In this document: positions 61,801-64,000 of the stretch, in pieces
Numbering within the stretch: position 1 is the first letter of the stretch
How the letters are laid out: each line of letters opens with the position of its first letter
NCBI RefSeq assembly: GCF_024055715.1
Contig: NZ_JAMXMV010000021.1
Span: 62,001 to 126,000 of the forward strand
Source: Actinoallomurus soli
GTDB taxonomy: Bacteria; Actinomycetota; Actinomycetes; Streptosporangiales; Streptosporangiaceae
DNA: 64,000 bases
Reading direction: 5' to 3'
Made by a program: the position numbers and the translations under genes
The notes under the pieces: model-generated
What the model was told of the DNA's origin: nothing
Database searches by the model: none
What the model saw: only the letters and a program-made list of their open reading frames with translations

Positions 61801-64000
61801 CAGGCCCTGGGACGGCATCTCGACATCCTCGGCGTCCTGACCGCCGCTGGCCGGGATGTAGACCGCCTCACCTTCTCCCAGCGCGGCGGCCAGCTTCGCA
61901 CCCCAGGCGACCAGCGACGCGGGAGTGTCCTCGAAAGCACGGGTGAGCACCAGCGGCGTCCCGGGCGACCAGCCGAGGTGACGCAGGATCGCGATGGACT
62001 CCGCGGTCTCGAGTGGTCTGCTCCCTCCGAAACCGAAGGCGTGCGGGACGTACGGCCGCCGGTTGACGGTGACCATCATGACGAAGGCACCCCCGCCGGG
62101 GACCATGGCGCGCAACCGATCCGCCAGCTCGGCCTCCCCGCGGTCGGCCACGCCCTCGGAGGAACGGAACAGCGCGGCGCCGGGCAACCGCGTCACGAAG
62201 ACACTGCCCAAGGACGCCAGCCCCTCCAGGCCGGGGACCGAGGCCGGGTCCAGCAGACCGGTGGAGGCGTCATCGGCCTGCCGGGCACCGCGACCGCCGA
62301 ACCACGCGGTCACCGCGTACCGCGCCATTGCCTGCTCACGATCCTCCGGCCGCCGGAAGATCGTGTCCACCAGGCTCCGCACCGGCTCGCTCACCTCGGG
62401 CGCGTCCGGTTCGAAGACCGTCACCGCACCCGGCCCGTCCGCGGCGCGGTGTACGCCCTGCACCACACCGGCGCGCGCGCCGACCTCCTCGTGATCGGGC
62501 GGCTGCCAGAGCGGGTCGTCGGCCAGCCGCAGCGCCGCGTGGACGAGACCCAACGACAGCTTCACGTTCTGCTGGATCTCGCCTTCGTCCAGGCTTCCGT
62601 TCAGGTGCCGGAACTCCACGTGATCCGTGGCCTTGCCCTGGACCCGCTCGAAGCTGAGCGCGTCATCGCGGACCCCGCTCGGGGTGGCCCAGACCGCGAC
62701 GTACCCGGTGTGCTGCGCGGAAAGGGGCCTGGCATATTCCAGGCCCGAGTGAGCATCGGCGCGCGGATTCATCGCCAACCGGAACAGTTCATCCTGATAG
62801 CCGGCGAACAGCGTTCGCAACGCCTCGTACGGCCTGACATCGGTACCGAACTGCCGGGTGCCCACATGCACGTGCGCGGCCGTCCGCTTCGAGACCTGAC
62901 CGCCGTGCCGACGGATGACGTCCAAGACGGTCCGCAGGTCCTGCCAGGTCTGAGCGGTGTCCCGCAGGATCGGCGAGACCAGCTCGCCGTCCACCGTGGG
63001 ATCCTTCTCCAGGCGCCACCAGTCCCGCGCCTCGGCATAGCCCAGGTCCACCACCTCGTGGTACCCGCCGATCTCCGTCTGACGGGTCAGCCCCGCCGCC
63101 CGCAGATCGGCCACAATCCCCGTGTACGCCGCCTGCCGCTCCGCGTCCGTCAGGCTCGGGGGAAGATCGAATTCGATCTCCACTCCGAACGTCAGACCAC
63201 CCCGCGCCGGATCCGCCAGTCCCCCGGTCGCGTCCTCCAACAGGTACGGCACAGGGGGCTCGCCCCGCGCCACCCGTTCGCCGACCTGCCGCACCACCCG
63301 CTCGAGCATCTCCGGGGTCGTCGCCGGCGCATTCCCCATCGCCGCCCACCAGGCCCGCGCATGCTCCCGTACCGCCGAAGCCGGAACCTCCACCGAGGAG
63401 ACGCCGCCGATACCGGGAACCGGCATCCCCTCCGGCAGCCGGCTCTGGATCGCCCGATGCAGCGTCGCGTCGGCCTCCACGACGGGTGGCTCAGTGCTCT
63501 CGGCTCTCAGATCCGACGGCACGGGCGGGGCAGCGTGGCCTGACGGCTCCTCCTGGGCGAGCTGGAGCGACTCCAACGCCGCCGCCCGCTCCGACGTCGA
63601 CATCTCCGTAAGAGCGAGCGGCCGACCCTGCGCATCAAGAGAGAACACATGAGCACCGACCGGCGGAGAGCCTCCCCGCGTGCCGAACCGCTCAGTGAGC
63701 CAGTCGCTCACCTTCTTGGTACCGGCCGTAATCGTGTAGCCGGCGTTCTCGTGCTGATTAGGATCGACCAGCACAAGACCCGCATCACCGCTGTGATAAA
63801 CCACGATCCCGTGACTCATCCAGCCACGACGATCGAACCAGACATGAGCGTGCGCACCAGGCTCCGCCCGCACCAGAGAAACAACAAGATCTTCCCACGC
63901 GGTCACACTCGGCCATCGCGCTTCCGGCAACGGTGTCGAAGACCACCGAGCCGACAAACCAGTGAGCACCGACCAGGAATACCCATTCGGTCCAGCCGGC
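37804..64000 (-). CDS. giant T7SS-linked multi-effector protein (partial at N-terminus)
   Basis: The frame is open over 26.2 kb and leaves the window, so at least 8,731 residues; numbering here is from the GTG at 63969. Modules: 1-120 Tox-PL-like end (HGIVVYHSGDAGLVLVDPNQ); 260-495 amidoligase_2; 843-1090 papain-like (Cys915); 1100-1390 metalloprotease (HELLHWAGLPDE); 1410-1604 OTU-like without Cys; 1605-1840 papain-like (Cys1654); 1860-2180 metalloprotease (HELLHYLGLPDE); ~2190-3920 beta-rich modules; 4200-4590 histidine acid phosphatase; 4650-4900 annexin-like/helical; 4940-5110 protein-glutaminase-like without Cys; 5540-5700 Tox-PL deamidase; 5820-6215 helical repeats; 6360-6440 Rossmann-like; 6500-8420 beta-rich modules; 8500-8660 coiled coil; 8700-8721 DUF397 N-half (DWRKSSISRSEHCVEVAVVE). 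No frameshift seen. It is probably exported with EccC and acts on other cells; export and target are inferred. Confidence 0.85.
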   Translation of the reverse strand, partial: PAGPNGYSWSVLTGLSARWSSTPLPEARWPSVTAWEDLVVSLVRAEPGAHAHVWFDRRGWMSHGIVVYHSGDAGLVLVDPNQHENAGYTITAGTKKVSDWLTERFGTRGGSPPVGAHVFSLDAQGRPLALTEMSTSERAAALESLQLAQEEPSGHAAPPVPSDLRAESTEPPVVEADATLHRAIQSRLPEGMPVPGIGGVSSVEVPASAVREHARAWWAAMGNAPATTPEMLERVVRQVGERVARGEPPVPYLLEDATGGLADPARGGLTFGVEIEFDLPPSLTDAERQAAYTGIVADLRAAGLTRQTEIGGYHEVVDLGYAEARDWWRLEKDPTVDGELVSPILRDTAQTWQDLRTVLDVIRRHGGQVSKRTAAHVHVGTRQFGTDVRPYEALRTLFAGYQDELFRLAMNPRADAHSGLEYARPLSAQHTGYVAVWATPSGVRDDALSFERVQGKATDHVEFRHLNGSLDEGEIQQNVKLSLGLVHAALRLADDPLWQPPDHEEVGARAGVVQGVHRAADGPGAVTVFEPDAPEVSEPVRSLVDTIFRRPEDREQAMARYAVTAWFGGRGARQADDASTGLLDPASVPGLEGLASLGSVFVTRLPGAALFRSSEGVADRGEAELADRLRAMVPGGGAFVMMVTVNRRPYVPHAFGFGGSRPLETAESIAILRHLGWSPGTPLVLTRAFEDTPASLVAWGAKLAAALGEGEAVYIPASGGQDAEDVEMPSQGLAGLSNVEVFGPPGGAMEDDGEMVVLPGTAWFRALPGTTVGGEGQGAGWSAGSGQVRYARLGEPDVPFDPANVRDRSHRVLEMEPVWSESDGRSPASERHPASKAPTDLRPASSVPAAQVYAFDPAKVMRWTHRVLLATEGSVGFYWWRGSSKPEVDDGWRISEETGKGVTNDFGRWLRGNGSAPTSESTLNCWEAILFTAYWSGAVDKAWLQEIHQQAARAAEAAYFDTLEYGLGEDFAVEGGHDVYHRTIFERIGDQSSIRQHRFDPETGLVDPEIPPGHLILIDGQNHVALASKTRDARGRQEVLSHWEHPPLGESAESYYEEESGRPADYHINTWPNFLQKVPLADLLLENFDSDVRIESVAPAWPVPAAWSGPEEVAEPVAVPGAKVGRPASADWLDRLSVAPVVKVETQRFDPEIDFLASSESGLASGWETLVRMNVQRIQAQNGTWVRNHVIVLPVKPMPGVTAKDVAALQKSLNGLLDQYVNQGYELPESKDQLFMAVKLVVDPQHGEAVQVWPGRAVDSPDPRVQGPNARNIGLRDFLAVLLHELLHWAGLPDENKDPLALFRRALAGRTLSAIKTDGIMAGGPFDPSQPMPQRYLRIFESVVDATANLLDHQRGAVVSRSAATGVVEQRGGAAEVVAASPVYRVLGRRDEIPPHPAPLAPRSSRLFDRFRGSRGRERGADRLAAYHAAAAQRGLVLRDVQPDGDMMDALVVTADPAMLAGAATGQQVRDRLADALEIDLQSPQPYLVPVVEPTIRRFLAEEQANEYFGRRRPSAGEREQLIAQLSRTVYVDWRAISGGLRAMGASDDVAGEIAPILAGLVFRLHIHVIGAGGTIYTVGDPFGHPITLARAGDRWMGTVARTLAVVQAGRRMLGGLRWRGSSGPNPNMNWALAERTYLGHPNDMALWLHGRGPEPGEYSVMNCADAVLFSAYRAGVVDKAWIQRLFERAALDAVNEHHRYRRFDEVENSYVLPPVDRLPDVNDGYGHFASSPSVVYGRSLMRGMYTGELTRYVIDPVRGIGGPDIPVGHVIFINGVAGHVVLSLGTRDAYGRQMVLSMWFHPARLPRTTENPFGDGFMQETSIEELIEAGQMRNAVIEFGAPAWSGPVTADAPALAGGSVHSAPNAPQDLRPASGVPAADVYAFDSAVSAAWPGPEGEAVTVAVPGTKVGRPASADWLDQLSVAPVVKVETQRFDPKIDFFTSAKSGLASGWETLVRVNVQRIQAKNGTWVRNHVMMLPVKPMPGVTAKDVATLQKSLNRLLDQYVNQGYELPVSKDQMFAAVRLVVDPDHGEAVRVWPGRAADAPDPTVRRPDARNVGLRDYLVLLLHELLHYLGLPDEGEDALALFRRALASRPLPGIKRDDGIMVGGPFDPSQPMPQRYLEMFESVVDATGNLLDHPRDADGSRSSATDVTAANGGDAETVAATPVYKVLGQRDEIPSHPASLAPGGDEETDVAKPARDSQPQPPWYAAKGGLGDGHVSSVEDVVARSVPGGKAAEPVDDWISSVTAGLDSPVADSVRKEILALLTDSDPRAWEKLLRHGKLIVVKGVRVKLTFSAKELGYEPPADTQVDPGYQEYFSKYGDTSFSEGSSHHVRSARSGRLEPIFFLAVQGGTQAALSHAGPTGKITVERGYSSGRSIAMEVQSGNRVIANATHLYSARIRIQATVNREFRPSVALPGTARLAYPQVYSSRAEAPAMTATVEDGGHPIVRVVDPGVLHGLDYAVNAALPEELLVGLAETLVNEVGLSAEDADVIVQDAAEEYFNEKTIKDRSQWWLTDSWVSGVLAKKVQWVFGKKVTAELAGRAASDLAGKVTGELAKRVPRLSEFQGHLEIGGQPHTVRYVTTTDDPVLLRNDIADTALSRDGETHDSGASVTPGVALGIELGEHLTTPTVDVPKVGSSRGHGYTVGREGQAKIAVMRKDRLVRYRTEYRFTVAIKSNLGDATFTVPVVGELGIGRGHAKEFERRALGGVLTGSGLVTAEEFEAPVARSAVAPELPAGPRTGFVSRLMSRFAGSTAPPEPFGENGVRDVEDLRRLADQRPVEIAIPGELYDALVPELSSEAWRILFGHDNVTWVLMDADRSTLVSRAEGPGAAPWRYVLDDQARISGALFMHEQPGGVREPRGWVPNPAATSPLAVVDARPWHEPLERPLRAAGMGSIARFLKDGGIPQIQLTEALRQRLENSAESTVKSADPVIQAVRLMMATRIPVIAADGRRLGGGEENVGEPEKRFVVDEYGRVRAGLRPWHHVVHPREPLALAARKGLGKGIVRETPGLEEMYPQVTKALAHQMRAAGVRLSADERQHLARALAMKFGVPGLRGEYPGLIDVGVSHEVEAGGYIFTASLDGELRALRRDPVAESDVTLDSQRKDVASLDVEEEKGLSVAGGFNIRFRLKLKNLFSIDLDVLSLSGKRGWAHKVIDSTGVKEYRRDKTSGDVTRFEYEAVYTLAVTTRRSSEGVVSAQVRGFSGDRYWTAVTVSDEYLPDKPVPADDVAAFGEATVARGPLDEDGIKRLAGSPGPQMGTEFDLNEQGMSGIRVTLSGLAEISTNLAQLVAAHNKTSWVGTKADPFQQVLAKIVPSGRRYGVAQRILRSGTQTFMEAQTPAMLRKRGLAIPLPPTKDGWKQELRIRIRTFNVRYEKTVNGATLEQYTETDPRFAEEHGTENSIEAGGGPGGVIRLGIPKAEQAEGGRTTSQKTSNQLSAGVSGSGEISRGEHQGDQGGALDLNLGTYSGDSEQFRAEPVYTMEYRRWRDGRRKGWRRAARWGSAPRVSYRAMRHVKISGGFEFLVPHVRAVDHGISVRSDVPVKQDERRHVHPDLAMAAAYVEKVTAEDLVDVIANLLGGDLEPEMLRAVETVFSEDAVRAQFPTARRAAIHQIFKSPATLWRERSLWEYLKIPAQMEGTLHTGIRVTFEEESLTYERPRPDVRVTTGGQGFVQSGKGRSRGRAYQGGAFFHGRWATAPKGFRPAGGGTIEYARSRKATVGATRVARDIRRATAKDTSQEFTHTGTFRVEVFHRYSSNELFRRAGRLIGLAPSLVEVLTHGESRRLWQRVFPPTRPSAATTEVPGRATVLVPTHLTTTAPSAVPAAAVPAAAVPAGPVRAAITRAPAPPVSPLAEALAEHVQALSMPGADQLPLWAPAAAIPGRRIDQDAVAGGIPPIVDDFEPTRQDGLTADLALSEENLKANIDPLLRAAFRPPLLNGEDLTVQLVPTRGRWVHRGGYTALNFPEEAEEPECETEVSGGLTRGLEFDLGHRFGKPVQEGAEQSLIDPGASRDRGRENVRVQKNSTGDYTESNRQRDGDFDYYVFDAEYHITGPHRHHVVVTVPDGFFGMLPAPVVRRLIDDRALDVEPPPLDDDRLPAEWAQNGTLPPEDTAHILQQAGGASALRDRTLRFWTKTEHLTSATTAARRLTTQTGVPVELLIPKDDGSISRYPVTSTAESPGGYATKTPYVPQQDLRTYEQPPPGFTPVFTQSVFRHGSRAETRGDYGDQILGLWEVAAGEGALTRDGAAFGPQVRSLRDAFTQVGYGNLSGRGRQELRDAAARMRERLPGLFTKIAENSERIDVVNSGKGRAVESGNAFTAALAAHDPALQPLIGPARPDPDLLHFHMAAGGAEYRSYLAGDERLAAKLQEIEQQPAIQDAARSVLLKIFTPAFVDRIFAGDFASIGARIGTGVEAAHAVYRLRSFAPLMSHEGAWGLERYVTADDASWFAYLSDAKTFYRKGPGFGDSDITYKMANVLLDDFFANIEAKRAGTSDLGAALRFAHAEAIIPFAVLLGLPGSEKSATLASPDTSADNPWRGESVSPMAANIQWDVFQNGSTYLVRMLHNEKETPFGQGARPVSENSMFYDLDELLRSYGRTTVRARDAGAGTHLDERSATEAVRGTVTGRPEDDLRILPAPSDEAQRTGMDDDTVGVETPAAALNRSELDDLWSGVRGVLRGAGVPTDGNRAATLRARLPERYAALAPWQRVNGMRAAGEVIAQIHLTGASWGLDGTGPGATAEPGLLAGPEEAEYAGRIAALLAEAPVNHAEVLRQLRFRASLADGRTAETFQIAFQARTGTSLEEAVNGAVAGGRATPALAADVRRYLGGSREATTGPPPPGPIAVYAREASALAEVLAFTHGLRDAIAGEADAEEVFARLRLLDGDPRRMWAVEDAYEEQYGGSLVDHLNALWERQYGTDPSHRWSEVLPTSADGLFGEVRPEPVSYAEASRWYDLLTELRFHHPEHGALRLPIEYHYNGGDLRAHLMVLRLLQWGAPVGKIVAERAQPELGLLSGNMPGSLEPTLVEWLHHTAPVVWARDADGRPGWLVVDTALGRGPLTPGEWLTAIGVDPADARNLFLAGTVEQVHAAALDEFGKAPSTWYFDNGTQHPIGRTVAAITGAEHAGLLDRVESLRSLDARVQDQIDDLVEHARAMDELTYARRAARILEQSRADENPARTAARRLETELTGPSPESGSLSRYPELGRLVREVLGDSRPELVSRLFPGPAGAAAEQTPATASAQTTSGTAGGSRPAPPPEWPSWTVAPRVTPAAETRPAAEPPHAVGVRPADAPVRYGDVYEERRWITRRRTYEDAFSRALGLDPRLADVVRRANHRLYTTIAQHVPADEAARSFLSGWEKEPAVTLERILGEDSPWSPEEHFTAFFRAVQAQEKGLGSLWGERPLRSRLRSDDWLDEKIARGYEVGRRPNDRLEWVFRSYRNLGFGPEDRALFLRAVIARRPRDLYETLVAWRMAGLGDDPAHAVPEAVLQTEVADLLEWADVTFRPRDLTDDPQLLGALAPPHLRAGEGTTVSRWSPPRLGEEATRRAYPWLSKINPFYAKGGDFLTNCLLAGIGVDLTLEEALLQPGEDPEALPYYQVPPDAASPYEHLANYGKGDPLDVLGYQAIHDAMHAAGRGARGMVLVGVHGTDVDHVFNVVHDENGVVFLDGQRGGEAYLPGSFRSLRFLPTSEGFPREAVEVAPTPWRHGRLIGAESGRIVTLSEIAGSQAEAEAEAQPVTDPFAGPGRRLGGRADIAGSSKEIRAQAAEERARREPATVTSTDAETADESETSEGSASAEAQAASGPAVEVSRGAARPSNTANAVPAPRTRRLGAWTAVDRARATLDALSDERRAEVMAEASVLFGDLSGRVPAVVDSGGPVSRVDRAGLLVAAELARAGRAAGEGLARRLARGLAAQVRATEYPDTIPVPPEVLAASRMDLGRARARLDRLPEERRAQVMAEASVLFGDLSGQVPAVVDSGGPVSRVDRAGLLVAAELARAGRAAGEGLARRLMHELEEPLVPRVPIDRARVDVARTTLEHLRNDSEEHYAQILDEARLIVRQLTGVAPSPAGARGRARRLKMVWLLTAAEIPWAGHRAAQDLAADLIGLPRLPESGAEAGVVTGLANAARHDPARARTTLGLLSPTRLEGLLGQTDGIIREAITRPRTGQPRARAPREWRLLVAAEIARSGEQAGEDLARSLVADNPSRPADPAGTQTRVPKKVRFADELTETELDSELELAPRPEVGQSPTQGLQSRRDDGVTTTAPAATASRRMPIEDVLEQTRVVDVDGRPVAVLLPGAPEEAGPEPLIARMRGLAGALPEGSVSVFGTVRDGRVMAGEHEVTVEATAAVITQLAPGLSPYLLMNGGAGVAQPLSRVLDRPVVATPHRVEFDPVTGDVTSRRSGDTASGSSPGDEWFRVFSPLGPVEGEPIVPALFGRGRRDGLVSDAEPSPEPASFTSATPEGGEQPLELPGLPEPSVPPEASAPPEEGATLIDADPMIRSIGVPRVGLPQMPALLRRVREALDDAGVKFTENELALLTHRLLSNYRYLGMHDAAGETGDSGLQVPIGNAEVLFTLDATDPHEEQNPAGATLTPSTLPPVEGEHQAVGTINSVFATGAHAQSQSGQLGATRGALSLNFGVPLAPGVTLRFGGSLSGTANQSNRSDTHIADAEGGHVEDNRTAHKLIAYTAKWSFKVRTDPEKTWAQTPVQRLDDPTDERLFLWIPDHYLEKAPSDQVIATGEAVKVKKLPSYFSASGLTNLPRLFDEIAAILRESGLKLPMGSSIRQELLQELWNLDMHLDAAVNTARGYRFWLHNRYGRPVAAVAVKSERLADAPRVGASSDKSHIENVRTAIDGWSGGHNIGNSSGLTFPNVEVDLGAPLRRLKRAGLGIATYLRYGSSNADGISAGRTGLHVLVPRDTSHTNAYAMSFTHRATVSVRGDEGERAPRTTGPVPGRALVRVPEAAAYEHGLSVDRKALKNPPAQGGTVPYEPDAIRGTGRGPKDPDTKPVPHYVAEGKGVGMGLVMVAEETVERVRNVLTAELSGTGFLPADGADPFAGYTWYGHGNKLDSLVDNEELFDKMVSSRGLDSHYDQIHQDGMTFTLRKRRGGMGVDWDVDSAKVTIKARKNPEHPPEFKRSTDEFHTVNLAMGMDSAGTSVSHSRQVAWGLKLKGLFQALKTAMMGVELQRTVGASDAVGFLNNRPELLEYPGKVDEFALTSDYEITVEYQHSGVQGRIRKGVRDPEPIKVENQTALAYLLPLGTEEGPVTDGPTPAGVLEQGVVYFVDTTGVRDAVSALGRMTDPAGTASAARDTFTSTIEMRAHLKEILNREYTTDRPFEPGIFRDTFGAMDIRGDLGPTRFTGATGDKFVLGLIKLFLGQSSLTDSGSVGWSWDQLDVAAGDTAGLANLTGETDLNRHWQHNRSQTSGRTGGKELLQLNFNRVYSFETTVDFAVSSRREKHAKLLPGSSAHHTEHMDPRTMVFLLPEPEALTQYAQGRLPISNGQLKDAMLRWHTGKLKLSGDLAAKILMRWKSEAPGLPKDVRVSRGKLGRSLVRMHTTGAAPVLDAQVREQFNAAFGHSLRDPYDPYLHPRMPEDVVAYAAGRAPLTDQRLAEVLNDWRNGRLRLSGDVAARTLMRWHEEVPDLPAGVRIDRPSLVGAIAELHTLGGTPIASLEIRDRFNDRFGQKLGNPRRPYHLMELPEYLTRDDPGGRFLGHSGIYELKYPDGRTTYDIVRDEIERVAPGLLAAGAEIWNGKGRRVGRMQGAVDALQAILAEGRDQAMWEEFLAKDGYSLYLVNPVGWFLTDVIEVNLTDVLTSRPDVYDYRWNTGIEVYSHGYVPTSTSTSRDGSQSWMFAKLSSGGAHASGPADLRTSVGHHRGTTRAENAVSEQTVYDWANHYAVRFDHELTVTVRRLKMSGRPLNNLLLSGLDTWTRHGAVAQTTVAGTLDLQVPHALAEAGTLRGPQNVRDLIPLGRLPGNAYVTGVVLDDLLPAARKMLGAMFGPHWYEKALGAKANDPGTRSSLSLPTLLSRSHLTNHLRNAIGGEKYKLADNLFIPGHSSERATMWLQGDLFDAQVIGPMADGGTGTGRYIKHQSGTTANNSSDQARVTADYAVGGSGALDHQHPDRSWGPTDAGSRVTSVNQNSAGTVNYRREQHAKELGSTLLVRMRGQFWLEAQKTRHHLFRKAHNTGGPLRSDPVTGDVYVEIFEAQYRQLLADLAENRKQAEEVLRRRVDPQAWQGLDTAPRFDLPALLADAAYQDYTASRAHHSVITQIREQAGGDRPLVLTVGPEAQTRQYRAMLEWAVRTMTADLRSAYELDPGALVMLGQYEERLTRTDDRLTDGLLHSVEEEITDVIAEVHRVHALRRDNKAGAPAALPPEAAMFALDPVFVARDVAHELGAHLRLDVHQPDGAVRSHWADPAGRVYAFDPATFDDAVLTADQATRAGLWTDDLRRLAVAHGFDPVDLAGFYRTSWQRGQTFAQAVTAAIAERRAHLAAVRPSLPGLFDRALEAVAGWQEAVARLEPEHATVERDRARARAELTRVTDRLGDLETERVRLVLDGDPDPTAPARIRDLMSPLEAERDRLQGVLDDHDAAIALLTGRLEDARGWAAEAEQLLDDLRAIRHDTTSAGQARWTEQAVRAAGERLTAPATPSAAGPSVGPQTTEDLSRSEQGDHGDEVVGTIDWRKSSISRSEHCVEVAVVE
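45923..46085. repeat. 163-bp direct repeat, copy 1
   Basis: Matches 46232-46394 at an offset of 309 bp (103 codons), differing at only two adjacent bases. It lies in the giant gene and encodes part of a helical repeat (DSGGPVSRVDRAGLLVAAEL, ARAGRAAGEGLARRL). Confidence 0.95.
46232..46394. repeat. 163-bp direct repeat, copy 2
   Basis: Second copy of the repeat at 45923. Two more diverged protein-level units of the same helical repeat lie on the C-terminal side (about 45850-45620 and 45600-45330). The near identity of these two points to a recent in-frame duplication or gene conversion. Confidence 0.95.
52472..52510. repeat. 15-bp tandem repeat (AAVPA linker)
   Basis: GGAACGGCCGCAGCC twice plus a 9-bp third unit, encoding an Ala/Val/Pro linker between the first beta-rich zone and the following region of the giant protein. 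Confidence 0.8.
57445..58300. repeat. metalloprotease-domain duplication, copy 2
   Basis: Closely similar at the base level over most of its length to 59795-60665, offset 2,358 bp at the HELLH codons. It encodes RPASADWLDQLSVAPVVKVE through PVYKVLGQRDEIPSHPA with zinc motif HELLHYLGLPDE at 57778-57792 and following bases. Confidence 0.85.
59795..60665. repeat. metalloprotease-domain duplication, copy 1
   Basis: Encodes RPASADWLDRLSVAPVVKVE through PVYRVLGRRDEIPPHPA with zinc motif HELLHWAGLPDE (HELLH at 60136-60150). Long runs such as the codons for NQGYELP and MPGVTAKDVA are nearly identical to copy 2, so the duplication is fairly young. Confidence 0.85.

Noticed and set aside
1-64000. tRNA, rRNA or insertion-sequence genes
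   Set aside because: No tRNA-like cloverleaf, rRNA stretch or transposase motif was recognised by eye on either strand. Small RNAs cannot be excluded without a covariance search.

Overview
High-GC actinobacterial chromosome. The evidence is GC-rich third codon positions, GTG starts, DUF397-type sequences, a type VII secretion (T7SS/ESX) ATPase and TetR/SDR cassettes. A Streptosporangiales-like host is my inference from gene content only.

Layout. (1) 1-8.3 kb, minus strand: a membrane-protein gene cut by the window edge, ATGA-coupled to a truncated ABC-transporter ATPase. Then come two large secreted multidomain glycoside hydrolases: a GH65-type enzyme with CBM35-like, NEW3 and discoidin-like modules, and an MGH1-like enzyme with discoidin-like, NEW3 and LamG modules. 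A 24-bp palindrome lies upstream. (2) 9.1-11.1 kb, plus strand: TetR regulator, NmrA-like NAD(P)-binding protein, and the 5' fragment of a zinc-independent quinone oxidoreductase. That fragment ends at a breakpoint where it meets the 3' end of a large minus-strand gene. (3) 11.1-18.1 kb, minus strand: a ~2,340-residue giant protein of the same build as those in region 5. (4) 18.3-27.4 kb: accessory block with two paralogous TetR + SDR-epimerase pairs, each with its own 21-bp operators, a CocE/NonD hydrolase, a NIPSNAP protein, an SDR-MBL pair and a divergent MarR. (5) 27.9-64 kb, all minus strand and probably one transcription unit: an at least 8,731-residue protein open at the window edge, a 1,542-residue protein made of degenerate OTU-like repeats, a YbaB/EbfC-like protein, an EccC ATPase with three P-loops, and a 125-residue protein with two DUF397 C-terminal halves.

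The most striking system is region 5. The giant protein strings together, N to C: a papain-like (Tox-PL) piece, an amidoligase-2 domain, two tandem papain-like + HExxHxxGxxD metalloprotease pairs with a Cys-less OTU-like domain between them, long beta-rich modules, a histidine acid phosphatase (MINPP-like) domain, an annexin-like/helical zone, a protein-glutaminase-like domain lacking its Cys, an apparently intact Tox-PL glutamine-deamidase domain, helical repeats, more beta modules, a coiled coil, and a C-terminal half-DUF397 motif. The three giant proteins carry W-R-x-S/A-S...C-V-x-V motifs (the N-terminal half of DUF397) at their ends. The small last gene of the locus carries the complementary C-terminal half twice. 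I infer a T7SS-exported multi-effector polyprotein in which split DUF397 modules may act in recognition. No immunity gene, WXG100 protein, EccB/D/E or mycosin is visible here; they may lie beyond 64 kb.
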